Part shown: positions 22,415-34,330 of the stretch, one piece after another
How the letters are laid out: each line of letters begins with the position of its first letter
How positions within the stretch are numbered: position 1 is the first letter of the stretch
The notes under the pieces: model-generated
Seen by the model: only the letters and a program-made list of their open reading frames with translations
Databases searched by the model: none
What the model was told of the DNA's origin: nothing
Source: Cycas panzhihuaensis
Lineage: Eukaryota > Cycadophyta
NCBI GenBank assembly: GCA_023213395.1
Contig: CM041465.1
Location: forward strand, 222,897,741 to 222,961,740
DNA length: 64,000 nt
Direction: 5' to 3'
Translations under genes and position numbers: made by a program

Positions 22415-23100
22415 AGTTATTGATACAAAGTGCATGACCACCGAGATTATTCACGTAACAAAGTGAGATTTTTCATTGAAGATCGATAAAATCTAGATGC
22501 AATGGAGCAAAATCAAATAGAGGATTAATGTCAAGTATCTACTATAGTAGATTGATTAAAAGAATTAAAAAAAAAAAAAAAAAATTAGTGTGAAAAAGTA
22601 GAGGGTTGACGTGAAGACATCGTATGGCCTTAGGAGGTAGAACAGAAGGCAAAATGGGTGCCAAATCAGATCTAAAATAGGTGCAGGGTCTAGGCACCCA
22701 AGAATCTTTAAAAATTTTGAGAAAAAATAATGAAAAATACTTCAAAATGAAGAAACATAGATCTGATATGAAATGAAGGATTTGAAAGCATGGAGACAGA
22801 GCAGAGCAATAAGAAAATAGTCAACCCATTGTCAAGTATGGGCATAAACTAAATATGTTTATTCAAGCCATGTTTTAGAGTGTGTATATATTTTGAAATG
22901 GAGGTGGTGTCTAAAGACACTAAGGTTTGTCACCCTAGTAAATATGTAGTTTAAGGGAGGAGGGAAACCTCATCAACCTCCAAAATTTAAATAATATTAA
23001 AATAATACTTAACTAAAGTTACACTTAACCTTATCTTACTTACCTTCACATGTATGCACTCACATGTGTAAATGGTGGGAGTGGGGTGATGGATATTAAC
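21979..23100. other. Unassigned AT-rich DNA
   Basis: About 1.1 kb with no credible coding region on either strand. It contains a compound microsatellite and several short A runs. It may include the decayed 3' LTR of Gypsy element C, but I could not match it to that element's right-hand LTR (29931 onward). Confidence 0.4.
22353..22414. repeat. Compound microsatellite (TC)n(TA)n
   Basis: About 18 TC units run straight into about 12-13 TA units. Confidence 0.95.
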
Positions 23101-23999
23101 CCCAAAAGAGCCACTTGATTGACCATTGTTCTCAAAGTTACTAGTACAAAAAGGCTTTCCTAGATTAATATAACCCTGGTAAAATTAAAATGTACTAAGA
23201 ATCTCTTCTCCAGTGATTGGATCCCTGTGATTCTAATCCTTGAAGTGGAAATGTCTTTATCATTTGCTCTAATCTGCCTTGTCGCTTCTTCTCTTGTTAT
23301 ATGATTATCTCTTTTAACAAGTTCACTGTCTTTTAGAAGATCAATTACTACTGCTATCATATCTTCTAAAATTTGTAGTATCTTTAGGTGCGTCTCTAGT
23401 AATGGAGTTATTGTACTCATGAATTTCATATAACATGGAAACATTCATGCCAACACATATTCGTTAAATCCTGCCATTATCATTAATTTCTTTCATGTGT
23501 CTTCATCCTCCATAACCTACCATTCCGAGCAAATTCAACGATCATCGTTCTCTTTGAAAATAATTGTTTTCATCATCACTTCTTTGTGCATCAGTTCATC
23601 TACTACTTACAGTCTCTGCCTATTGTCTTTGATCATACTCTAGTTTAATTACCTTGTCCTAGTAATCTAATTATCTTATCGTCCTTAGGATTTTCTACTA
23701 CTGCGCCATACTTCTCTTACCAAAGTATGATATTCTTTTTCGTCGATATGCTTTATCATTATTCAAGGTGGTCACCCCACTGTACGCACCACTCCATCGG
23801 TAGTTAATTGCTGGCACTTCCATGTCTTTCTATTATGACTCTTTATTGTTAATAACTAGCAGTTGTCACATCCTTGCCTATCGTGAGAACTTGTCCCTTT
23901 GGTTTTTGTGCTTTTTTTTTTTTAATGTTTTATACATTTTTTTCCTATTACTATTAACCAGCTTAGTCAAGGGCTAACCATCTAAATACTCTAACCGAA

Positions 24000-24900
24000 C
24001 AGCTCCATTTTAACAGATGTGAACAACCTTATAAGGACCCAACTATCTTATTTCATTTTCCTAGTTTAATTTTGAATTTTTTATCATACAATAAAACTAA
24101 ATCATTTACCTTATACTTTGGTTTTTTCAAATATCGATCATGCCAGGCTTTACATCTCCTTTTTTCTACCTGTAACTCCCACAAAGCTTGACCCTGTGTC
24201 TCATCTAATTTCAATAATTGAATCAGTCTCTAGTCATAAGAAACTTCTGGTTCTAGTCTCAACTGGTGGGCCACTCTCAAGCTTTTTGCCTGAAATTCCA
24301 AAGGAACCACAGCTTCAAAACCATATGCTAATTGGAATGGAGTATGTTTATGAGGTATTTTCTTCATTATTCTATCTACCTTAAGAACTAAATGCAACTT
24401 CTCTGCCCAATCCATTCAGTCTGTATTGTAAATTTTCATCAAGGCTATCTTCAAGATTTTGTTAATACTTTCCACTTGTCCATTTGCCTTGGGATAATAT
24501 GGTGAGGATTTATCATGTTGTATCAAGAATTCTGAAGTCAAATATTTTATTGTTTGGTTTAGAAAACTCCCTCCTTGATTTAATACAATCTCCAGGGGCC
24601 AACCAAACCTCAATATAATGACTTCATATGAAATTTGGGTTGTACTTCTAGCATCGCATTTCTTCATTGGTTTGGTTTTCATCCATTTCATCAAGAAATA
24701 TATAGCCACTAGTATATATCTTGTATTGGTTTTACAAGCCAAAGGACTGATTGGTCTTACGAAATCTAGCTCCTATTTTCAAATGGGGCCTAGGCTAGTA
24801 TAGGAAATATGGGCAAGTAGTTTTGCTTAGATGACTTACCTATTTGCTAGCAAATGTCACAAGTCTTTACCCATTTTTCAGTATTCTCGAATAATGTTGG
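24000..24900 (-). pseudogene. Integrase of Gypsy element C
   Basis: The core is recognised by RYILVAIYFLMKWMKTKPM, FGWPLEIVLNQGGSFLN and DKSSPYYPKANGQVESINK in the frame 24742-24416. The second catalytic Asp of the usual TDxG block is replaced in LNQGGSF. The C-terminal part (HTPFQLAYGFEAVVPLEF, then KVNDLVLLYDKKFKIKLGK) follows at 24415-24050. The finger region upstream is poorly preserved. Inactive. Confidence 0.85.
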
Positions 24901-25099
24901 CAACCATAGTCCTGCTAATAAGATTTTCCATGCCGTGGCCTCACTCCCATAATGAGTTGAAGCTGCTCCTTCATGAGCCTCTCTCAATATTATTTGCACT
25001 TCATGTTATAATATGCATCTTTGTAATACTTCATCTAGCCCCATTTTATACAACATACCACCAATTAGTTGAAAAGGAAAGGCTTTCTTAATAAAACTT

Positions 25100-26480
25100 C
25101 TTCTTTCTACCTTTTCTTACCCTTTAGGTATTTTTCCTATAGACAAATACTCTATAATTCCCTCATATCATGATGGAACAACTTCATTAGAAAATAATTT
25201 ATGGTTCGATAAATCATCAAGTGCCCTAGTGCTTGGTTCTCCTTCCTTTATTCTGGATAGTTGGCCTGGTATCACATGCTTGTCCCCCTTTTTTACCATG
25301 ATTTTAAATATAAATTCTTGAAAGAGTATTAGCTAGTGACTAATCCTTCCCTGGAGGATAGGCTTATTAATTAAATATTACACGGCTTAATAATCAACAA
25401 AGAATATAAAAGGGTTAGCCAATAAGCAATGATGAAATTTTTGCAAGGCATAGATCATACCAAGTCCCTCTCGTTTCATAAATGTATAGTTATGTTCAAC
25501 TGATATCAATTTTCAACTTGCAAATACGATGGAAAGGTTTGTTTTTTCATTAGTAGGTTGGGCTAACACACATCCAATGGTGTACAATGAGGCATCCACA
25601 TGTACATGGAATGGTTTGTTCCAGTATAGGAATCTGAGCATAGGGGCTTCCACTATTCTTTTCTTTAAAGCATCAAAGGACAATTATTGTCTCATCATCC
25701 ATTCCCATTTCTTTGCCTTTTTTTGTAATGATTCCAAAGGATAGGCAATTTGGATATATTCCTTTATGAATTTTCTATAATATTCGATCATTCTTAAGAA
25801 TCTTTTGAGATTCTTTGGGTTTTAAGGAACTGGAAATTTTAAAATCACCTCCACCTTTGTTAGATCTGTCATCAATCCTTCTTTTGAGATAATATAGCCC
25901 AGCAAGGATCCAAATGGTACTATAAAAGTACATTTGTCTAGATTCAGGCATAATCTATTTTTCCTACACATTTCCAACATTAGTCTCAATTGGAGCAAAT
26001 GATTTTTTAAGAGAACTATATGAAGTCCAATCATCCAAAAACACTTCAATTGCCTTCCCTATCAATTCTCAGAAAATGTTTAAGATTATTCTCTGGAATG
26101 TAGCTGCGACATTGGTCAGCCCAAATGACATTACTCGGTAGGCATAAGTACCCCATTCCATGACAAATGGTGTCTTCAATTGATCTTTAGGTGCTATCTA
26201 GACCTGATTATATCCATTGAACCCATTAGTAAACAAAAATACTTCGTGCCCTATAACTTTTTCCAATATGTCTTCTGTGAAAGGAGTTGGGAATGGGTCT
26301 TTCTTTATGGCTTTATTTAAAGCCCTATAATCAACACATACGTGTAGTTTCCTATTCTTTTTTGATACCACCACAATTGGGCTTATCCATTCACTATTTT
26401 CGACCTTAAAAATATATCCTGCTTCTAATAATTTATCCAATTCTGCTTTCACTTGCTCCTTATACTGAGAATTCATCCTG
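25100..26480 (-). pseudogene. Reverse transcriptase and Gypsy RNase H of element C
   Basis: RT starts at about 26476 with AELDKLLEAGYIFKVENSEW, then KLHVCVDYRALNKAIKKDPF and VFLFTNGFNGYNQV. The palm segment containing the catalytic box near 26040 is disrupted. LRLMLEMCRKNRLCLNLDKC and FGSLLGYIISKEGL follow to 25822. RNase H remnants appear near 25430-25560 (NYTFMKREGLGMIYALQKF). Numerous stops. Confidence 0.82.
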
Positions 26481-27163
26481 TAAGATCTCTACCTTACTAT
26501 TTTATATTTTCTATCAATTCAATTTTATGCTCTCCCACTTCTGGGGGAGTTCCTTTTAAGTCCTTATAGGACCACACAAATACATCTCTATATTAACAAA
26601 AGAGTGCTGTTGCCTGCTACATAAATTTTAGTTCCCAATATTCCCCCACATTTATCCATTTAGGATCCTCTTTTGTTCCTATATTAATTTGTTTTAATTG
26701 GAGCTCCTTCTTTTGAATGGTTTTCCTATATGGTTTTAACCCATAGGCTGGGGTTTGGCAGATTTCCTTTTGACCATACTCTGTAGCAGAATATGCCTGA
26801 GGAAAATTTTGTGCTTTATCTTATTTGTGTATTTGATAATAATTGCTTCCCTCAAAGGGAGGAACATCTTGTTGTTCTTCTAAGCCTATCATTAATTTAG
26901 AATGTGAAGGAATTTTAAACAAGTATTTTCCAACTATTAATTCATTTTTTGGCAACATTCTAGTCAAATTATAACCATATGTCTTATTAGTAGACAACAA
27001 ATACAAGCAATCATCTTATTTTTTATTGGGAAAAAAATCTTTCTGCTTCTCCTTTCTTCTTATTTTGAGGTACAAGATTACCTATGTTGCTCTAATCCTA
27101 TTGTTTCTTATTTGGGCATAACTCTAGTCAATAACAGTTTGAAGATGCATCTCTCATTTCCTC

Positions 27164-27748
27164 CTATGTTATTTGTAGCCAATCCAACAGATAGGCTGAT
27201 GATGCTTCACTCAGAAGATAAGGAGGAGTTTTTAATGCTTGAAACATTATCTCCGAGCAAGGATTGACTATGGTAGCTAATGTAACAGTTGTTGCAAATG
27301 TTATATCTTCATCTTCAACCTTCTCTATTTGAGGCCCATCCGAACAAAGGGGTAAAACTACTTTCTTTCCTATAGTGTGTAAGGTGAAAGTCAATTTTCC
27401 CCAATCCTGCAACGCTTCTATTGTAAGTAACCACAATCTTCCAAGAAGTGTTACGTATGTCTTGTTATGATTTTGCATACATACAATTCCAAAATCTAAG
27501 CAAACTATAGTCCCTACAACTGTAATTGGGATATTTAACAAAGACCCCATTGGTTTGATCTATAACTAATTAGCTAGTATGATCGCATAATCTGGGGAAA
27601 CCATTGCTGACTGTCCTAATAAAATCCATGTGGTCTTTGGGAGTGCATTTACTCCTGACCCACCGTCTATAATGGTTTTGCAAATCGTCATACCAAAAAG
27701 GGTCAGAGGAATCCTATGATCAATTGAATCCATTTTTAATGCCCACAA
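27164..27748 (-). pseudogene. Protease of Gypsy element C
   Basis: The active-site block reads CKTIIDGGSGVNALPKTTW, with Asp-Gly-Gly in place of Asp-Thr-Gly, as in several plant Gypsy lineages. After a stop near 27566, PITVVGTIVCLDFGIV and YVTLLGRLWLL form the second half. It would cut the polyprotein. Confidence 0.8.
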
Positions 27749-28099
27749 AATAGGTTTTTCACTTTAATCTAAGATTGCTTATTGCAAATAACTGGCCTCC
27801 TACCATTTAAAGATGATAGAGATAGGAATAGAGATTCCTATTTCAGTCAACAATTCCTTCATATCTTGTATCTTTTACCAGGGATTCTTCTCAGGTTATT
27901 CCTCATGAAATGTTGTTCATCTTTGATAAACCTACCCTTTAAATATATTGGCCTGCTTTATTTCCTCCTGTTGTATTATCTTTGTCGCTTTCTATAGGGC
28001 CTATACAACTTCTTACAATCTCCTTTTTTCTACTGCTAGGTTAGGAAAATTTTCTACAACTGGTATGGTAGTGGTTTCTCCACTTCTTGTTTGGATATA

Positions 28100-29560
28100 G
28101 ACTGACTGTTCTTTGTTTGGAACCTTTGTTGCCAAATTGGAAGTCTGCACTTTTAGACTAGGATTCTTTGGGTAGTTTGCCCATTCGTGGTTTGTCGAAC
28201 CACATTCCTCATAGATATAGACCTTCCTACTTTTGTAATAGGTAGTCTATTCAAAAGTATCTCCATCTTGAACACAAATGGTAATGAACCGGTTTTGTTT
28301 TTCCTTTATACTATTTAAAGGAATTAGCTTCTTTTCTTTAGTAAAATGACTCCCTTGTTGATGCTTTATAATAGCATTCCCATGTATAACGGTTCCCCCA
28401 TTTACAAATTTCACACCATCTCCTTTTCCCTATTTGATAATACTCATTCTTGAAATACCCTAGTTGTCCATAGGGAGGAGGATACTAATTGTTTTCCCAA
28501 GATTTCCCTATCCTCAATTTAGCTACTTTTGCCTTTAATTTTTCAATCTTCTTGTTTTGTTGGCTTGTCTCAAGAAGCATAACCAAGGATTATTGTTTTA
28601 GTATTTCAATTTCTTTTCTCAAGGCTTCTACTTTAGGATTTATCACCCATTGGGACACATTTGTTTACCCAATATTCTGAATCCTGATTTATAAATAACC
28701 CATTTTCATTTGGTTTTCAAATAGTAGAGCCAAGTCTTTAACTTGCTCATAACTAATCAATGGATGAAAAATAATCTTTTCTTTTAAATAAGGTAACAAC
28801 CCTTACACAAAATATTTTAGAGATAACATTGGGTTCATGGGGATGATAAGATCTATCTTATTCATAATTATTTAAAATCTACCATCAATATCATTCATAG
28901 ACTCACTTGGTACTTGACAAATCTCCTCTAGGGCTTGAAAAATGGACATTAGATCCTACAATCACTAGAATCTATCCAAGAATTGTGTCTGCATCGCTTC
29001 CCATGTTGGATCTACTCTTGCCACATATAAGTACTATGCTATTGCTACTCCCCACAATGTTGAAAAGAATTATGTCTTAATTTCTTCTAGATACTTGATT
29101 TTCTTAATTTTCATCATATTAGAAAATAGGGTAAGATGGTCCCCTGGGTCCCTCAAGCCATCAAACTATAAGTGCCCAAACATAGCATCATTTTGAACTA
29201 TTACATACAGAGAGTTTACCTGGTTTCCTCCCCCTGTTGCATTCCCTTACATTAAGTTTACTAAACCTATTAGAAATAGCCTACTTTACATAATTCTACT
29301 TGTATTTCTTATTGGGATTGTTGAATTTGTTCCTTCACCTTCACTCATCCCTTGATTTGGGGGAGTATTATTCACACTCTCTAAGCTTTCTCCTAGTAAA
29401 AATTATCTGGAAAACATTTCTGCCATCTTGCTGAATAACAGGTTTAGTACATGGGAATGAGAGTCCTTGACATCTACGATATAGTAATCCCACCCTACTA
29501 TAGTGGTGTTATATACCTTCAAGCTTGTTGATTTTACTTCCTCTATTATGGCCTTCCCTT
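28100..29560 (-). pseudogene. Gag of Gypsy element C
   Basis: A retrotransposon gag core is readable around 28680-28960 (SIFQALEEICQVPSESMNDIDGRF split by stops, then YEQVKDLALLFENQMKMGYL). Near 28180-28240 a decayed zinc-knuckle-like stretch reads EECGSTNHEWANYPK. The reading frame is lost in many places, so limits are approximate. Confidence 0.6.
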
Positions 29561-29909
29561 CTTCTGTGTTCTCAAGGAGTTTGTTCTTTGTCCACTTCAG
29601 AGCTTCTGCTTATAACTCTTGGGTTCCTTCCTAGATTTTCTCTGCGCTTTCGTTTTCTCCACTATCTTTTTCTCATCCTCCTGGGGTCTAACTCTCTTTT
29701 CACCTATCCCTTGCAGGTTTTCTTCTTGCCTGCTTCTTTTCAACTAGCTCTTTGGGTTTGCGGATGCCCTCTTGGCTTCTTTCTACCTCCCAGCACAGGC
29801 TCTATTCTTGCCTAGTCTCGACCCTTTTTACAGAATTGACCCTTGGTGGCATGGATAGTCCCCTTTCACTCTTTTATCATCGGGTGCACATTCTTCTCTG
29901 AACATTAGA

Positions 29910-29930
29910 TACCCAACAACGGAACCAACT
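29910..29930 (-). promoter_or_regulatory. Primer-binding site of element C (tRNA-Glu-like)
   Basis: On the minus strand TGGTTCCGTTGTTGGGTATC follows the LTR end. From memory the complement of the plant tRNA-Glu 3' end is TGGTTCCGTTGCCGGGA. The two CC-to-TT differences fit cytosine decay. Confidence 0.65.
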
Positions 29931-30640
29931 TGTGTCTTCTCTTCTACCCTAACATTCTTCTACTAGATGTCACAATAGTTTCAAGCAAAAGAGAGACATA
30001 GGAGTTTGAAGCATAAAAACCAAGCTTTTATTACTAAAGGGCTCTACGTCTGGTCCTCTCATAACCAGACGCAAGCCAAAATAGTATACAATGGATGTAG
30101 TTAGATGACACTCCACAAGAATATACATACAATATAAATGATCTCTCATTCTTGTAATAACTTTATTTATGTCTCCTATCCTATAATTATAAGTACTCAC
30201 TATAACTATTTCATCATTTCTTAACATTATTTTTATATTTTATTCTTAACTAATATTACCCTAGTTGCATCGGCCACTACCCTGGTTGCACTAAGGCTTA
30301 TAACTATTTTATCATTTATTAATATTATTTTTACATTTTATTCTTAACTAATGTTACCCTGGTTGCACTGGTCGCTACCTTAGTTGCACTAGTCGCTACC
30401 CTGGTTGCACCTGTCAGAGAGCTAGTCACATCTATTGAACTCTGGTCACACTTATTCAAAGCCTAGTTGCACTTATCAGAAGTCTAGTTACACCTATCTA
30501 AAGTTTGGTTGCACCTGTTAGTAGTTTGATTGCACCTGTTAGAACTTGGTCACACATATCTAAAGCTTGGTTGTACTTATTATAACTTGATCGTACTTAT
30601 CAAAAGCTTGGTTGTACCTATTACACCTCAAAATAATAGT
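29931..30640 (-). repeat. Putative 5' LTR of Gypsy element C (right end uncertain)
   Basis: It begins on the plus strand with TGTGTCTTCTC next to the primer site. No second copy was found to fix the far end. It contains a 98-bp near-tandem duplication (30202 and 30300) and a 21-bp minisatellite. Confidence 0.5.
30259..30630. repeat. Degenerate 21-bp minisatellite with GGTTGCACC core
   Basis: About 13 consecutive 20-21 bp units from about 30357 to 30630, with two more upstream. Examples are CTAGTTGCACTTATCAGAAG and TTGGTTGCACCTGTTAGTAG. Divergence rises toward the right end. Confidence 0.85.
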
Positions 30641-31439
30641 TGTCTTTTTAGTTACACATAAGTTATTTGTACTATAAGTTCCTAAGGTTTGTAACCATTG
30701 GATCTCTAATATTGCATCAGATCCTCCTATAGATAATGCATAAAAATTGGAGGTTCAGAGGTATGAGCCAATTTAGACATTTAGGTTTCTTATGACACCT
30801 ACACAATGGAGTTTCTATTACCATGATAGAAAGAAAATGAAGCTAGTCTTTGGGATAGTATATAGGTTTAGTTACCTAGCTAATGAGATATCAATAAAGT
30901 TTAAAGATGAACCACCATCAATCAATATTGATATTAGAGTCTTTCAAAGAATGCCTCTAACTTGTAAGGGTTCAGGATAAGTAGTAGAGGCTATGACTAA
31001 TAGGGATACTTCAGGTTGGGGGTCAGGGTTGGGGTCTGCCTGGATTCTTTTATCAATCTCTTCATTAGAATTAGAGTCGGATGGGTCATCTGTGAGGTCA
31101 ATGGAAAAGATTATATGCCTCACTAAACAAATGTGACCATGCCCAGGAGTCTACTTTTCTAAGTATTATATATAGAGGCCTACCTTTACCCATCATTATA
31201 CTTTAACTTGTGAGATTTAGACATTTTTTTTTCAGGGCCCTATGCCTGTTGATCTATTAGAGGATGAGATGCATTGTCAAGTCAAGGTCAGGGATGTTGA
31301 AAGACTATCTAAGGGTGAGTTGCATCATCAAACCAAGGACAAGGCCACTGGAATACTATCTATTGAGGTTGAGAGGACCATGGGGTGTCTCTTTGGGTAT
31401 ACATAGATCTTTCAACTATGAATTCTGCCTTTACTACTT
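30641..31439. other. Unassigned AT-rich DNA
   Basis: About 800 bases between elements C and D. A 62-codon open frame at 30792-30980 (plus) has no recognisable domain. On the minus strand near 31060 there is a short acidic peptide (SDSNSNEEIDKRIQADPNP) that may be decayed element coding. Confidence 0.4.
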
Positions 31440-33078
31440 TTTCCATTCTAATAGCTTCCTTGAGAGAAAGCAAGGATAATGTCTTGAGATATATCTAAAT
31501 ATGATCCTGGAGGCCTGCTACATAAGTGTCAATCAAAGTTTGCTTATCCAAATTTTGACCTTGCAAACATTGATTAAATAATGCTTGGAATCCATCTGTA
31601 AATGACTACAGATGATGATTGCTTAAGCTTGGTCAACTGAGTAAAGAATGATTGACTCCAAGTATCCTCAAAATTCTTAAAAAAATAGTTTGTGAAGTGC
31701 TACTACATTTGGATTTAAAGGTACTCTTTTTTCCACCAATTAAACTAGTGACATGCTTTCCCATCTAAGTGGATAGAGGCATATAATAGTTGATCCTCTT
31801 CAGACATTAGATTAAGAGTGAAGTAAGATTCGAATTTACTTATCCAGCTACAAGTGCTTTCCTTATTCAGATTAGGATCAAAAGTTGAAATATTAATTTT
31901 ATAGTGAAATGATTATTATTGTCGTAGGGGCAGCAGTGGTAGTGGTGGTGGTACAAGACCTGCTTGATGAGAAGAACCTTGTGTTATAATTTGATCCATT
32001 TGATTTTGATTTGGAGTAATTTGCATTGTTATCTATGCCATCTAGCACATAATAGAAGCCATGTTATCTTTTTATACAAGATTTAACATGTTAGATTTTA
32101 CCTCTTGCAGTTCTATTTTAACTTCTTATTATAATATAATGAATTAATTCTCTAAGAGTGAGATTTGGTTGCCTTGAGTTAGAGCCATGATGATTGTAAA
32201 AGGTATTTAAAGAAGAGGGGAATAGTTAGAAGAAAGGAATTTACAAAGAGAGATGAGTAAGATAGAATGGGAGCTCCAAGAAATTTGGATGAAAAGATGA
32301 GAGGGAAAGGGAAGGGAATGGGGTGTCTATAGATACTTGACCAAAAAAAAAAAAAACTTTTTTGTCTCTATTTTTTCTTGTGGACAAGTAAAACCTTTTT
32401 TCTTTTATTTTCTTTTCTTTTTTTTTTTTCTTTAATTGCCTATTTTGATCTATGTTGATACTAGTTTGATTGCTGCAAGTATTTAGCCCCAATGTAATGT
32501 TGATCAGAATAGGTAGCGGACCTTGTTAAAAAGCTTCCTAGGGGATTATAGTCAATCTCACTGGCCACAAATATTATCTAAGTGAGTATTGCTCTCTAGA
32601 ATTATAGTAATTACTTCTTAAAGGAAATAACTAATGAAACCCTAGCCATAGATATATCTCAAAATAATAGCTCTTTGTATACACTCAAGGAAGGGAAATC
32701 TAATTTGGGATAGGGTCATTGCCCATTTCACTACAAAACACTCTAGCTAGCTACATTAGAGTTCCCATGGTACTTCTCACAATGAGTTTCAGGGCTTATG
32801 CCCAAGAACTTCCCATAGTTAAGTGGACAGGGATTTCCCCTTATCTAGATTTACAATACAATGTTTTAGTCAAAGAAGAAGAAGAAAAAAAATGTTATAG
32901 AATTAGCCCTGCCAAGTGTTAAACTTTACTGAAAATCTCCACCTAAACAATAAAGTAACCCACCACGTTTACTACATTCTATTCACCAAGATCCAAGTGG
33001 GCGAGGTGAGAGTATATGGTAGGCAAGTGCGAAAGGCCACTAGGAAAAAAAATTACACAAAATTGACCCTGGAAGGTG
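31440..33078 (-). mobile_element. Gypsy fragment D with chromovirus-like gag and leader
   Basis: A minus-strand fragment of an LTR retrotransposon. From right to left it has a primer site, a leader of about 900 bp with A/T runs (32350-32435), and a gag start near 32190. Readable gag pieces are ISTFDPNLNKESTCSWISKF, SEEDQLLYASIHLDGKA, LFNQCLQGQNLDKQTLIDTY and LLSLKEAIRMEK, spread over frames. These match the pattern of chromovirus gag. Nothing of its pol remains, so the left part was lost or replaced. Confidence 0.7.
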
Positions 33079-33090
33079 GCTCTGATACCA
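33079..33090 (-). promoter_or_regulatory. Primer-binding site of fragment D (initiator tRNA-Met)
   Basis: The minus strand reads TGGTATCAGAGCCACC two bases after the LTR end, a match to the complement of plant initiator tRNA-Met. Confidence 0.85.
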
Positions 33091-33092
33091 CT

Positions 33093-33582
33093 TGTAACGT
33101 ATCTTCCACAATAGAGGACTCCAAAGGGAGAAGTAAGAGAAATAATAAGCACCAAGAGAACCAAAAGAGATAATTGATCACCAAAGAAAACCGAAGTTCT
33201 TTCTCTTAAGTAATATGAACCAAGAATGAATTATAATAAAGACCCGAGAGGGTATATGTAGTGCTTCAACTACAAAGCTTACTTCCCACTAGTGCATATG
33301 GGACAAAAACTCGTACCTCTATTCTAAGCACTTACAAAATAAGTGAGCACAACTACTTACTAAATATATGTATAATACAAAAATACAACTACTTGCTAAA
33401 TACATGTGTAATACACTTACTAAATAAGTAAGCAAAACTACTTACTAAATGCATATACAATACAGAAGCACCGCTATTTGAGTACTTGCTAATTGAGTGA
33501 GTATAACTATTTAGGCACTTACCAAATAAGCAAGTACAATAGAATATTCATGAGATCATATAACCCTTTGGCAGATTCAACA
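33093..33582 (-). repeat. Putative 5' LTR of fragment D (about 490 bp)
   Basis: On the plus strand it runs from TGTAACGTATC next to the primer site to TTCAACA. Imperfect repeats built on CTTACTAAATAAG occur at about 33330-33540. Without a second copy the far end rests on the TG...CA rule only. Confidence 0.5.
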
Positions 33583-34318
33583 TGTTAATACTTTCTTCCA
33601 CTTATGGAGATAGGGTTATGTTACATTAACTGCTTGATATACTTAGTGTTAATATTTATTTCTATTAAGAAATAAATTCTTAATGATTAAGAGATTTGTT
33701 ACTTAGTATACTTGGTGTATAATTTCTTGTATTATTAAGAATTTTATATTGTTGTAGTTGATAAAATTAACTTGGCCTTGTTAGTATCTTGTTAATTACA
33801 ACAACACAACCTTAATTTTGTGAGATAAGGAATGATTATTGTGGTGGGTATTTTGTTCTCTTCTCTTTTCTTTTTAGTTTTTACTGTTGTTTCATACTTT
33901 TTTAATTTTAAGGAACTTTCATTATAGAGCTTCCTTGTTTCTATACATTAATTTTGTTAATATGGCAGTTGTTTGTTAAGCCACTAAGTTAATGTTATTG
34001 TGGTTTAACTAATGGTTATTAGTGAAAAGATGCGAGATATTTAGAGGGTTACAAACTTAATTAAGTGACACCTCTTAAAAAAATATAAAAGCCTTAAGCC
34101 CTTGTGTATTCAATGTATCAAGTATCAAATCGATTATAAAATAATTAATATGATTCCAAAAGGATATTTTGTAGTGGGTTTCTTCCTAAAAGGGTTTTCC
34201 CTTGTAAATCTTGTGTATTATGTATTTGTATTATATGAGTAGCCTATGTTTGTTTGTTGTCTATGGTTAAAGATTCTATGGATGAGAGTATACACATATG
34301 ATTTCATGTTCTTGAATA
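33583..34318 (+). repeat. Putative 5' LTR of Copia element E
   Basis: A TGTTAATAC start immediately follows fragment D and the end lies before the primer site. No 3' LTR of this element is in the window, so both ends are tentative. Confidence 0.45.
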
Positions 34319-34330
34319 TGGTATCAGAAT
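34319..34330 (+). promoter_or_regulatory. Primer-binding site of Copia element E
   Basis: TGGTATCAGAAT matches the initiator tRNA-Met complement except near its end (usually TGGTATCAGAGC). Confidence 0.7.

Larger units (their letters stand above)
23100..29930 (-). mobile_element. Degenerate Ty3/Gypsy retrotransposon C, internal region
   Basis: An old element read on the minus strand. From right to left it shows primer site, gag, protease, RT, Gypsy RNase H and integrase, the Ty3/Gypsy order. Many stops and frameshifts are present, many as TAA or TAG where Gln or Trp is expected. The protease box DGGSGVNALP and the RT motif DPFPTPFTEDILEKVIGHEV suggest a non-chromovirus Gypsy lineage. I found no clear 3' LTR on the left. 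The stretch 23160-24000 after integrase has only one short unrecognised open frame (23160-23444). Confidence 0.85.

Noticed and set aside
22542-23444. Possible host exon (94-codon open frame at 23160-23444, minus)
   Set aside because: No known domain or splice context, and it lies just downstream of the Gypsy C integrase, so decayed element DNA is more likely.
30259-30630. CRISPR-like array
   Set aside because: The 21-bp units abut with no spacers and diverge gradually, as in a plant minisatellite.
33079-33090. tRNA fragment or tRNA gene
   Set aside because: Only the primer-binding stretch is present; no cloverleaf arms surround this site or those at 36271 and 34319.
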